A stretch of 64,000 bases of DNA, taken from assembly GCA_013397455.1 (NCBI GenBank), contig VYZB01000293.1:738705-802704 (forward strand), given 5' to 3'. The notes under the pieces were generated by a model that saw only the letters and a program-made list of their open reading frames with translations, had not been told where the DNA came from and made no database searches. Positions 51,201 through 63,400 of this stretch are shown here, in pieces. Position numbers and translations under genes: made by a program. Source of the DNA: Crotophaga sulcirostris (Eukaryota; Chordata; Aves; Cuculiformes; Crotophagidae). Each line of letters starts with the position of its first letter. The first letter of the stretch is position 1.

Positions 51201-54200
51201 TCTCTATAAACACGACTATCACAACATCATTGTAGAAAACATAGGCCACCTTCTAACTGATAGTAAAAGCCTATATAATTTAAAAGGCAAGGGAAAGAGT
51301 TGTATGAAATCTTTGCCTTAAATATGGACTAGCAACTTGACTTCAATGAATGCAGCATTTTATTGTTAAGAACTGACACTTAAAAAAAAATAGCAGAGTA
51401 ATAACTATCCTAAATCCACATTAGTTCTAATGATCCCACAGCATCCACATACACACTATAAGATCTAGTTTTATTTCAAAAGTAAAAAAATATATTTTTT
51501 AATATTTTCACCCTACTTATAGTTACAATTACAAAATTAACAATGAAAAGAGACGGGAAAGTTTTTTCTTTGTTCACAGAGCTTGTGTGTCATGTAAGAA
51601 TCAGCAAAAATATATTGAGATTAGTTGAATGCGATCATCAGTGCTAACTCTAGTCTGTGTTTTGTGGTAAATAGGAATGCTTCATGCTTAGGTTCAACAC
51701 CTTTGCCAATGGAGTAATCTTCAAACGGAAACAAGTAGTGTCAATAAATAATAGGTTAGCTGACTTGGGAGGTTTCTGTTCTGCTGCATTTAACTAATGT
51801 ACTTAACTCTAGAGCTAACTGTATTTATCACTAGAACAAAACACTAATTTAAAACATTTTTGGATATTTGATTCCTCTGCCTACTCTTTTATACTGGATG
51901 AGAATGAACTGTATATTTTTTTGATGTTTTAGTCTCTAGGCCTGAATTACCCGACCCATTATTCTTTTTAAAATCTATCTTTGTATTGTATTCAATACTT
52001 TTAGCATCATGCATAAAGATTTTGGAATGGTAATACACTTTGATTCTGCTGGGAATTTAACCTGTGAAAACTGTGTCAGAGATGAGAACTACCTAAACGC
52101 ACACTGATATTCATTGATACTTCTTGGCGTACAGAATTACTGTGCTAGGACTGTTCTACTGGGACAGATTCAACTCCAGCCAGTAATGCCCTGGAGCTGC
52201 AGTGCCCTTGCAAAGGCAGGGAAATACGGGAGGACTGACTATATCCTGTGTACTCTTGATGGGACTTCAAAGCTGTATTTTATCTTATACTGTGCAAGCA
52301 TTACAAACATATTTTTGATATTTCTATTGTCTTATTTCTGTTATGAAATTTATCTTCTGTTTCTTGCGCTTTGTTTAAAATTTTCTTCAAAAGCATGAGG
52401 TAGTTTTATTCAGAAGATACAGGAAGAATCACTAACAGAAACAATGTTCTACGTGAGAAGAACACAAAAAGTAACATTTTCCAGCCAATAAGTAGGCTGT
52501 CATACGGCACTACAAAAACAGTTTAATATAGCTGTATGGTAGAATAATAGGATAGACATTGAAAGGATGCATGAAAGATGGAATTTACAGGCTTCAAACA
52601 CAGGTGTAAAAATGAGACATGAAAGTAATACAGACACATAATAAATAATGGCACAAAGAATGAATTATGGCCAAGAGACTTATGTAGATGTATAAAAGAA
52701 AAAATGAAATTATGAACGGAAACAAGAGATGACAGTACTTATAGAGAGAGGAATGTTACATTGTTAGTGCAACTGTGTACCATAAATTCACCATGCTCTT
52801 ACCCTTTTCCTCAGGTAACAAAATGTTGATACTGCTTTTCCAAAAAGCATCATTCTTTCTCTCTAGAAAAGCAAGTCAAATAAAAACACCTCAAAATAAA
52901 ATTATTCTAATGGTATGAATCACTAAAGTTTGACTTAGGCCGGTTTACTCCTGAGACTCAAAGCTAATGCTCTTTCCACTCCTCCTTACAGCCCCATTAA
53001 CAGCAGAGGGTTTGCCTTTACTGCAGGGTGTGCCTGTACCAAGTCAGCAAGACTAAGCACCACATCTGAGCTCAATGAACTCACACATGTACATAGCCAC
53101 AGCCCCTACAGAAACATGCCATAGCATATTCCAGGTCCTTGGACCTCACTCAAAAAAACAAAACCATGACTGATCCAAAAGAGTTTCAGAATGATCTCAA
53201 AATCTTAGTGGCATTTATCCAAGTGGCAAATGGATACATATAGGGAAATAAACACACTGATGAACTTTAAATTAACATTTACCCCTCAGGAAAGAAATCT
53301 TGGAATTGTTATCAGTTATTTGCCAAAAGTGTTGACTAGTTTTTTTGGCAATCATCCAACATGGGATATTAAGAATTACCGTGAAAGAGAAAAAGAAGAA
53401 AACAATAATACCATCTTTTACAGCTTAAATGATTAGGCATGAAGTATTGCAATTAATGAATGCTGTACACTACATCACATATCCAGAAATAAATGCTAGG
53501 ACGGGAAAAGGTAGAGAGGAAGGGAATAATGAGCAAGTATGGATTACCTCCTTCACAGTGATAAAACAGACCAGAACTCTGGAAAAGCGAAACGAGAGGA
53601 GAGTGGGAATGAACAAAGATGTATAAAATCATGAGGAAGACAAACAGAGGATGAGTCTTCATAACTTGTAGCACAAACATGAGGGTATATTTTCTCTTGA
53701 GGTGCCCCATGAGCATAATTAAACAAAGAGAAGCAAGTGTGTTTCATATAGTCTAAAATTATATCTCATTCTTACAGGGTGCTGTGGACCAAAAGAAAAA
53801 ATGAGTTCCAAAAGAAGTTAGACAAATCAGGTAAAAATACATCCACCAGTGGAAATCTCTGAATACTGCCTTTGGCTCAGCTGCCAGATAGTGTGAGGCT
53901 ATGCTATGGGAACGACCAGCAAATAATTTTGTTTCTCATATTCTTTTCCCTAGCTCATAGGAACAGAGACAAGGTGCAGGGCTCAATGTAATTTTTACTC
54001 TCTAGGACAGTATGGACATTATTTATCACTTTGAGTATTTTGGGGGATTCATTCACATATATACTTTAATTTCAGTTTCAATAGTAGCTTACTGATATTT
54101 CATGGCTAATGACAAGTTAACAGCAAAAGAGAGACAATAGTTCGTAACACAAACACACAAAACTTTACCAGCAACTAAAAACTGATTCTATTCATATTTC

Positions 54201-54621
54201 TATAAGGATAACTCCATAAAATTTTATCTTCAGCAATTCGCTTACATACTAAAAGTAAAACCCAAAACCAGCTAACAGCTAATTATTTTCATGGCCATAG
54301 TATATGCCTCATTTGTCAAACGCAAATAACCTACTACAGTCTAGAGAAGTCAGCCACATTACAGTCTAGCTTACAGTCTCACTATTCACACCTGGTTTAA
54401 AAATCTTTTACTATATACACTTTTGCATTAACCGTAAATATTCTGAATTTCCACATCTTTGCAGTTTCAGAAGGTGAACATCTGCTGTCTTGCAGAAGAC
54501 AGGACTGGGCAGCCCTACAGGTTTCCCTGCAGTGAAACACTGATGCATGATGTATTGGGATGTAAAGGACAATTTGATAATAAGCTTGCTTTTTACATGT
54601 TACCAACATCAACATTTTCAA
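45269..54621. other. Intron stretch without genes
   Basis: AT-rich intron with A- and T-runs (for example T-rich 49180-49235) and no recognisable exon, RNA gene or interspersed repeat. Short open frames only. Confidence 0.5.
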
Positions 54622-54737
54622 ATAAGACTATTTTTCTAATTGCATATTCACAAACTCTTAATGGAATGTCTCACAGTTAAGCACAATGATGTGAAATTTC
54701 CTACTGCCCCTGGGTGTTAGACAAAAGTCTTTGCTTA
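54622..54737. repeat. 117-bp repeated sequence, copy 1
   Basis: It aligns with 55263-55379 in the same orientation. Shared strings include GCATATTCACAAACTC/ACATATTCACAAACTC, TCTCACAGTTAA, CACAATGATGTGAA, TTTCCTACT and GTGTTAGACAAAAGTC. Differences are scattered substitutions and a few 1-bp gaps. Similarity stops at both edges. Confidence 0.85.
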
Positions 54738-55262
54738 CTCAAGGAATTCCATGCTCAACAGAAAATCTGAAGAACAAAAGAACTAGAAAAAACAGCCCAA
54801 TGTAGTTCAAAAGATGCAAAGAAATGCTTAGGGATTCTGCAATATTACAAGAATGTCTTTGCTGATCTACATGAAGCATGACAGGTATAATCCAAGCTTC
54901 CACTGGAAAGATTAGTAAAAATCCTACCACAAAGACATGCAAAACACCAGACTATGCTGCTGTTAAAACATCAGGCAATAACTTTTCAAAAAAAGTAAAT
55001 GACTCAGTATTGCTAAGGGGAACGTCTACTGCATTTCATACTAAATTGCATCATTGTTTAAGAAAATGAGATGTTGAATGGAATAGCAATGCTACCGTAT
55101 ATGTAATGAGAAATGTAATGAAATCTAAGTGATGGACAATAGATTGCAATTCAAAAAAAAAGACTGTCTTTGTTCTTTAATCTGCCACTGAAGACCTGTG
55201 GGAAACAATTTTACTGCTTGAGTTCTTGAGTTGAGTGTAACTGCAAACCTTTTATGATTCGC
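54738..55262. other. Sequence between the two 117-bp copies
   Basis: 525 bp of AT-rich sequence with no recognisable gene. It could be the interior of an element flanked by direct repeats, but I see no primer-binding site, polypurine tract or coding remnant. Confidence 0.4.
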
Positions 55263-55379
55263 AGTAAGACTTTTTTCTAATGACATATTCACAAACTCAT
55301 ACTGGAAATTCTCACAGTTAATCACAATGATGTGAATTTTCCTACTACCCCTGCGTGTTAGACAAAAGTCCTTTCCTTA
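55263..55379. repeat. 117-bp repeated sequence, copy 2
   Basis: Partner of 54622-54737, same orientation, about 641 bp downstream from start to start. Confidence 0.85.
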
Positions 55380-56063
55380 TTACATGTCTGCACAGAACCA
55401 GAAGCACAGGAGTCTCAGAGAAATATATACTTTGATGTGATCTAATACCTATTTTTGTCTTAATGAGCCCTTCCACTTATTTTCCAGCACTGCCTAATCT
55501 TATAGGTTCAGACACTCCTTTACACTCTTGGTTGTCCTGACAGTTTTCTGGATAGCTATCATTTGATATTCACATATCCTAGGTCAGAAATATCTTGAAC
55601 TGAGCACACAGTTGGCTGTTTCCCTGTTACACTCTGAAGTTAACTACTGTCAAATCAAAAGACAACCTCTTCCTACCTAAATGCCTGAAAGAACCAGTGT
55701 TACTCACAGTCTTCACCACAACTACCTACATCTCGCACAAAGTGATACGAGTTAGACATAATTTTGCTTAATGGCCAAGTTTTCAGACTATTTTCCTAGA
55801 AAGTAAGACAACTGTAACCTAGATATTCAAGTGATAAAGTTTGAGCACAAATTCTCCATCTCAGGTAGATGCCCTTAAAAGTACTATCTAAGTCAGACCA
55901 GGGACAATAAACTTATAATGAAAAGAAACTTAAATGGTTTATACTCTTGACTGCATCTAACTTCTAGCTTTCTCAGGTTGGAACTGGAAGAATTCATGTG
56001 TCTGCTTCAAGTCAGAGAAACAGACAGTAATGGTGGGACACTTATTTAAAATTTAACTCTTCT
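55380..56063. other. Intron stretch without genes
   Basis: AT-rich intron; nothing recognisable. Confidence 0.5.
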
Positions 56064-56715
56064 GTCACAGACTCATAGAATGTTTGAGGTTAGAAGGCAT
56101 GTCTGGAGGTCATCTGGTCCAAAGCCCCTGCTCAAGCAGGGGCACTTCAAGTCAGTTGCCCAGGACCATGTCCAGATGGCTTTCATATCTTTCCAAGGAT
56201 GGAGACTCCACAACATCTCCGGGCAAGTTAATCCACTGCTTGGTCACCCTCAGAGTAAAAAAGTGTTTCCTGATGTTCAGAGGGAACCTCGTCTGTTTCA
56301 GATCGTGCCCATTGTCTCTTGTCCTGTCACTGGGCACCAATCAAAAGAGCTTGGCTCCCTCCCCTTCGCGCCTTTCCTTCAGGTATTTACATACATTGAT
56401 AAGATCACCCTTGAGTCTTCTCTTCTTCAAACTGAACAGTCCTGGCTTTCCCAATCTTTCCTCACATGAAAGATGCTCCAGTTCCTTAATCATCTTTGTG
56501 GCCCTTTGCTAGAGTCTCTCCAGTACTGAGGTACTCAAAGCTGGACATATTACTCCACGTATAGCTTCACCAATGCTGAGTGGAGAGGAAGGATTACCTC
56601 CCTGAACCTGCCAGCAACACTTCTCGTAACGCAGCCCAGGAGGCTGCTGGTGGTCTTTGCCACAAGGGCTTATTGTCAGCTCATGTTCAACTTGTTGTCC
56701 ACCAGGACAGTCCTA
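56064..56715 (-). mobile_element. CR1 LINE, 3' portion, the longest young-type copy
   Basis: The plus strand starts near GACTCATAGAATGTTTGAGG and GGTCATCTGGTCCAAAGCCC, then GGATGGAGACTCCACAACAT, GTGTTTCCTGATGTTCAGAG, GATAAGATCACCCTTGAGTC and CAGCCCAGGAGGCTGCTGGT, the reverse complement of a CR1 3' half through the region upstream of the ORF2 C-terminus. The minus-strand frame 56152-56340 covers part of it ([16 protein letters not shown]). The plus-strand frames at 56080 and 56084 (129 and 142 aa) are antisense artefacts of it. Confidence 0.93.
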
Positions 56716-57564
56716 AGTACAGAATCCATTGATAGTAACCGTTCCAGGAATCTCCTTTTGAAATAAAAATTCTTCCATTGTTTTCACACCCAATATACTA
56801 ACTTATAAATGGAAGGTTCAATTAATATCAAAAGCTAGATACAAATATCTACAGAAATATCTCCATGTAATTATCTTATTCATTTATGACTGGAAAAAGC
56901 TATTTACCTCCCACAAGGCAAGACACTTCTTATGCATTCCACAAATAGGCCACAAGGCTTGGCATCCACAGAGGAGAGAATAATTTTCTGAAGAATTTTG
57001 CAAATTTCCAAAAATATAGATGCAGAAATGAACTCATTATTCAGTATAACTGAAACTACAGTGAAAACACATCTCAAAATAGGTTCAAAAAGGATTTTCT
57101 ATTTCAAAGTATTGTATCAGTAAAAGAGACTCTGAGGAGTGTAACAAACATACATGTGCATGTACATACACACTTTTGTATGCTAATATAGAACTGGACT
57201 CAGTAAAACTGTTCTTCAAGTAAGTACATGTTTGTAGTGCATCGGTGACTCTGCAAACAGAAAAGATGCTGTTTGGAAGGCAGTGGTATCAATCTCTACA
57301 GTTATGGGTATACTGGGGGTAAGCTCAAGAGTGTCTCCAGATCTCCAGGGACATGCATAGTGGCTGTCTCCTATGTGCATGTTGTGACGAAATCTGGGTA
57401 TACATTCCATGGTAGTCTTCACTTCCTTTCATGTTAGTCCTTCCCAGTCGCCACTGGAAGAAAGCACTAACATGCAGGCAAAAAAAAGTCATGGACAGGC
57501 ACTTTTGTTCAGATACCGACTGTGGCTTCCCAGCTCTACGAAAGTTTCAATACTATCATGAAAA

Positions 57565-57590
57565 AATTTAGAATTTAGAATTTAGAATTT
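57565..57590. repeat. AATTTAG tandem repeat
   Basis: Three perfect 7-bp AATTTAG units followed by a partial AATTT unit. Confidence 0.9.
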
Positions 57591-58522
57591 TCTCTACATT
57601 TTTCTCTACTTAATAATTTCTGATAATACTGGAGAGACTAATATTTTGAAATAAGCAGCAATACCATTTAATTTTGGATGATGCAGAGATCTGAAATTAA
57701 CAATTGGAATAAACGCAGAAAAGGTATGTTCTCATATACTTAGAAATTTATTAATATACTATGCTGTTGATCTCCTTAAAGAACTAACATTTAAATTCAG
57801 ACAGGAGGAATCTCTCTCTGGAGATCTTTGTTCAAAAAACCTGTTACAAGAAAAACACCTTTCTATAAGGAAAGCAGAAATTTCTCCCCAATTAAAAAAG
57901 CTGCTCCTACAACTCCTTATTATCTGTAGTAATAGGTCTCTAATATCTCTCTGCCTGTAACATCTCTCTGTCTCACCAGCACATTGCATTGTCAAGATTT
58001 TATTCTAGAACATTATAGTTTTATTATAATCTGGGTTTTTTTCAGTTTTGAAAACAATTTTTAAGACTAATGTTCGGTAAAATGTAAATAATTATCTACT
58101 TTTCATTTGCAGAAACTGAAAAGCAGAAGTCTTCCTCATTGTGAAATTAATGATCATGAAAATACTGTAGAATGTGCGCCAGTAAAATTATTATTAAAAT
58201 TATGATACTGTAATAACTGAGAAGCCAGCTATGTAGCAATCCATTTTATTTTCTTCTTTATTGCTGCCATTAAGTTAGCAGGAAATAAATAGAAGGAAAT
58301 AAGGTATAACACTTGCCTATTAACAAACAGTTGATGCAAGAAGTAATGCACGAATGCAGTGGAGAAGTACTTGACTTTTTTAACTTTTCACTTATTTTTT
58401 CATATTAAGCCAATTATTCCTGAACCATCCAAATCCTCCTGAAGTAATTTCCCACTGGTTGAAACAAAACCCACTGCTGGGAGCAAATTCAGCTGATTCT
58501 TTGAAAGCTGCCTTGATGTTTA

Positions 58523-58541
58523 ACACACACACACACACACA
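58523..58541. repeat. AC microsatellite
   Basis: Nine AC units, probably polymorphic in length. Confidence 0.9.
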
Positions 58542-60294
58542 ACATGCCACAGAATTCAAGCAGATGTTTTCAGTTTCTAGTTTAACAGAACTTGTATTAA
58601 TGTCTTCCCATGGCATTATTCACAAAACGTGAAGTCCTTCAGCTACACTGGGGTCTGAGGTCAGCAAGAAAGTGATATAAAAATATTATGGATATTAATC
58701 ACCAACAAGTAAACTTATGAGCTTGTACCAAACTCTGAGAAAACAATATTTGTAATGCTGTCTAACCCATTTTTTTTATAACACAGCAAACTGAAAGCCT
58801 TTTGTCATCACAGACTTCTGAAGCGTGCTTTTTGTAACTTAAAAATATATACACTGTAATCACATGTTGCATACTGAAAAATAAAAACTGCTTAGTATTA
58901 CTAAATATAGCAAAAATTATCCTTAAAATCTTTCAGAAGTATATATCTAAGTCTGCAGGGAAGTGAAATTCTTTACACAGATCCTCATATTGTAAGTTCA
59001 GCCTTTCTTTCTTAGATTTAGTTTTAGGCAAGTTACAAGAAATCGAAGTTCTGGCTCTGTAAACAATGTCATCGTTACAACTGTGTGAGCCAAGCAACTA
59101 TGTAAAGTGATGATTACCATAGATGACTGCAGATGAATCTGAGTAATAAAAAAAGAAAATTGTGTCTTCTTATTTTAAGAGATTTTCCCATCCATTCTCT
59201 TGGTAATGAAATTTATTGTTTGCTTCTAGATGCACTTTCAGTATTTGGAAAACTGGAAAGGAGGATGGAAGACAGAGTATGAGTGATGCTGTTTTCCATG
59301 GTACTGTCATTTTTAGAAACTAACAAGTTGTTGCTTACTAAAAGGATGGCCATGAATACTAACTATTGCTGACATTAGCCAAGTGACCAGTCCTGAAATG
59401 AAAACAAAAAGCCTACCATATATGAATTCATTTAGTTTTTAAATGAAAATTTTTCTTTGACTTAGTGATAGAAATTGGATATGGGAATCAGTTTATGTAA
59501 GTGCTGTTTATGTTTCTACAGAGTTACCAGAAATATTCCAGGACACAGTACCTCCCCCCTACTTTGTAGATCTGTCTAACTTTGTGAGCACCTATTCGTG
59601 TAGTGGCCTCTTTGCTCTGGAATCTCCTTTCCCACTCAATTGCAATCCTCTGCTTTTGCTTATTTCTGAGATTGAATTTTTCTCCTGCTGGAATGGCATT
59701 TCAATACACGTTTAGGTAGTCAGGCATCCAAACTCTGAACACTCCAATGGATGTGGTATTTTCAGCTAAAGAAAGAACCTAAACTAGGCAGAGAGGGCTG
59801 TTTGCCTGAGGCCACTGTCTCCACTAACTGTATAGGAAACACAGTTTTGCACAGCAGACTAGATTATCCCCACACCCAAGGACCAGTAATCTAAACTTCA
59901 AGTGAGATAATGCCTATTTTAGCATCTTAAATTAGACAAACTCAATTCCAAGCTTTATTTATGGTGACCAGTTTTTCTCTTCCACAAGGTTACTCCATTA
60001 ATTAAAACTTCAAGCTGTGTGCTGTGTGGCCTTATAGGAGTCGAAAGTTTTCAGGTTCATTTTATTATCTAAGGAATGAGTATCAGCAGTTCAACAACAG
60101 CGTCAGCAAAAAGAATAGTAGCCAAACACCAAGTCTTTTTGTAGTGTATCAAAAAGATATGTATACAGACTGTATAAAGAAGATGAAGATGTGAACATCT
60201 GAATTTACTTCATTTTATAAAAACATATAATACCTGTAAAAGCCCTGTCTACACAGGTTGGAATGCACCCAATAGCTTCTCAAAGTCACATATT

Positions 60295-60446
60295 GTAGAA
60301 TCATAGAATTACCTGGTTGGAAAACACCTTTGAGATCATCGAGTCCAACTGTATCTGTCCACTACTAAACCATATCCCCGAGAAACTCGCATACCCATCT
60401 TTTAAACACCTCCAGGGATGGTGACTCAACCACCTCCCTGGGCGCT
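60295..60446 (-). mobile_element. CR1 LINE, short 3' end
   Basis: TAGAATCATAGAATTACCTG, then TTTGAGATCATCGAGTCCAA, CTTTTAAACACCTCCAGGGA and CCACCTCCCTGGGC on the plus strand: a reverse-complement CR1 3' end with the TCATAGAA-type terminus, truncated after about 150 bp. Confidence 0.93.
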
Positions 60447-63400
60447 GTGTAAGAGAGTCTGATTAAGTCTTAGCTTCTCTGAGAGTGACATAGAAAATAA
60501 CAAAAGACAAACGGTGAGAATTGAAATTGAAAACAGAGAAGCCAGGAAACATAAAACTATAAAGGCTACAAATCTGAACAAAATAAGATATTGGCATTAT
60601 TGCACTGTCAAATTTGGTATTAAATATATACCGTAGTGCATAACTAACAGTGATGAAAATTTAGTGGGGACAACACAATATCAGCAGCCAATTTTGCAAC
60701 ATGGTGTAAGCCCCTTTATTTGATGAGGATTTTTTGTTTTATAGCGCAAGAGGTAAACTTATGTGGGATAAAATAGAGCCCAGTATGCCAGTAGACAGAT
60801 TGCACCTGACTTCTAGGGAATGACCCATAGTTAGTAAGAGTTTTAAGAAAAGTCTACAGTACTGTTTCCATAAAACAAACATCCCAAAGACACCAAAAGG
60901 CTTTGAATCTGTATATTTCTGTTTTACTACAACAAGGTACTAAATGAGATAGATTAACTCCTCAGTGAGACAAAACAGCAAGAAAAAGTTAGTAAGAAAG
61001 GTCTGCTTCCACAAGAGTTCTTCAAGAAAAGTCTTTCTTCCTGTCATTTTTTCCAGTCTGGCCAAATATATCCTTCTTGATGTCTACCCTCTCTGTATAC
61101 TCATAGCTTTCTAAATATCTTCTCCTCAGCTTGGCCTTCCCTCCATCCTGGAAGACTGCTATGCTCAACTGCTCTCAGGGAAGAGGCAATCTGCAATCGT
61201 GTTCCAGAAGGTTCACCCTTACCTGATACAAAATAATATGATTTTTTACTATAATTTTTTATATTGTAATACAACTACGGAAGGAAAGACATGTAACACA
61301 CCTGGGCTTATACAGATTGGCAGTAAAAAAAAAGGGTCAAAATAGCTATAAACTTTTTTTCCTCTTCAGTTTCTTAAAAAGTAAGTAGAACACCTTCCAT
61401 AAATCAGAATCAATCCCTATTGACTCATAATGATCTCAAAAAGTTTAGGGAAAGATCTTAGAAAATTTGATTCTTCTCAGTTTTGCAATACAATCTATTT
61501 ATAATGGAGATAAGAAACTCCATAACTAATACTATCCTAAGGTAATCTAAACTAATAAAAAATGCCATTTTTAATAAATGATGATTTTTAATTGAACAAG
61601 ATTTTAATTCATGCTTGAGATGGTCATATTCATGAATCAAAGCCAAATAAGAAAGTAAAATCCACACCAATACATGTGCTACCTCTAACATCAAGGAAAT
61701 TCTGAAGATTCAGCCTAATTTAAAATCACATATGGTCAGTGCTCCTACAATAAGATTAATTATTTGTACAGCCACTGAAAGTTTTTAAGATCACAAAAAT
61801 GAAGCAGATTTGAAGTAATTTTAATTGTATGTTTCCACCATAAGGACTATGTCTACATCTTTCAAATCTGCATTATTTTGCTACTTTTGGTTGAAAACTT
61901 TCTTGTTTCTCTTCTGGGTTTTTTTTTTTCCTCTCCCAATCACAATGAATAAAGGAATGAGGAGTAAAATAAAATGAGGTTACTAGGTTGTTTCTTTTGT
62001 CATTTTAGTCACCTGTTAGACACAGAGCTTTTGTTTTATTTTAATTTTCTAAAACTCTGACTTCGCAAAATTCAGAGACCATCTGGTACAAAGAAGAAAA
62101 AGCACAGAGAAAGGAAATGAGAGCACTAGTATTTGAGTGCTCCTAACTCTCTTTGGATTTATTGGTGGTGGATCAAAGAACATTCGAGATATTTTATACA
62201 AAAAATTTCCTTTAACATCAAAGTCTTAAGATGTCACTGTTTTCCTGTACTCAACACTGAAAAATCTTAGTTTGTTCTTGCTAGTCAAGACTCAAATGTA
62301 GCCAGATAACAGTGACATGGAACAGCATGAATTCCCTTAATTACTTGATTTTCAATTAATTTGAAAACTTTTATCTTTTACAAGCTAAATCCTTATATTT
62401 GCTTACTTTCATATAGCACTGAAAAATGTTAATTTATGACAAAAATAAGACCACCATCATGAATTAAAAAATAACTTTTTTGAATAATTCTTGCAAGTAG
62501 GAAGTAATCTTAGTTATCTTGTCATCATCCCCATATATAAGATTCTTAATGCAAGTTATTTTTCTAAAGAACTGCATGAGCCAGGTTCTAAGACAAAGCT
62601 TTGCTGTCATTATGTCTGTTTAAATAGCTACTAGGTGAAGACAGAGTCCCTAATGTTTCTGAAGTTAATGAGCATGTAATTCCAAGACTTACAACATGAG
62701 CATGTAAATACAGTAAAACTTTTCCCTGAGCTTCCAGATGAGAGCAATTATCTTTGTCAGTAACTGACAGCAATTGATTTACTGTGATCTCAACACTAAT
62801 TATGCCTATAGGGAGTCACTGTTCTGGTAAATTACTATTTACCTTCTCATGTGGATTCTAAATAATGTGACCACAGTTTTCTGAATAGCACTGTCTCTTC
62901 ATAATAACCTCACATGCCTGTGTGAATGTATAAAGAACATATGAGTGCCCCTTATTTATTGCATTGTTCAAAGCCTGGGTGGTGATGAACTTCTGAAAAC
63001 ATGAACAGAGGAGCCACACTGTCATATGAGAGGTAATAATTCTTTTTCTTCAAGATGTATTCAGAAGAGGTAAGTTAACTACAGGCTATTGCTGCACAGT
63101 ACCCATTAAGATGATAAAATGAGGCTGCAGCAACCCGAACTGTGAATTTTGGATTACCTTAACGATTTTTTAAACTTTCAACTCAAATCTCAGTTGAGTC
63201 CAGAGTGTAATGCTCGAGTTCTGGGAGGTCAAATCTGCTTGAGGGAAGATGTTCAGGAGCAAGCAAACTAAGTTACATTGAAATTGGTGCTTCAACAACC
63301 TGCAGTAGGATGACCTTGCCATCAAAATATCAATCTTTAGCTAAAAAACAGAGTATGAACTATTGAACCGTGTGAATCCTTTGACTTTCTACCATAAAAA

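Larger units (their letters stand above)
56716..60294. other. Intron stretch without genes
   Basis: AT-rich intron with a 7-bp tandem repeat at 57565, an AC microsatellite at 58523 and a TTTAGGTAGTCAGGCATCC motif at 59711. No exon or RNA gene recognised. Confidence 0.5.

Noticed and set aside
56080..56512. 129- and 142-aa plus-strand open frames
   Set aside because: They are antisense to a clear minus-strand CR1 copy (56064-56715).
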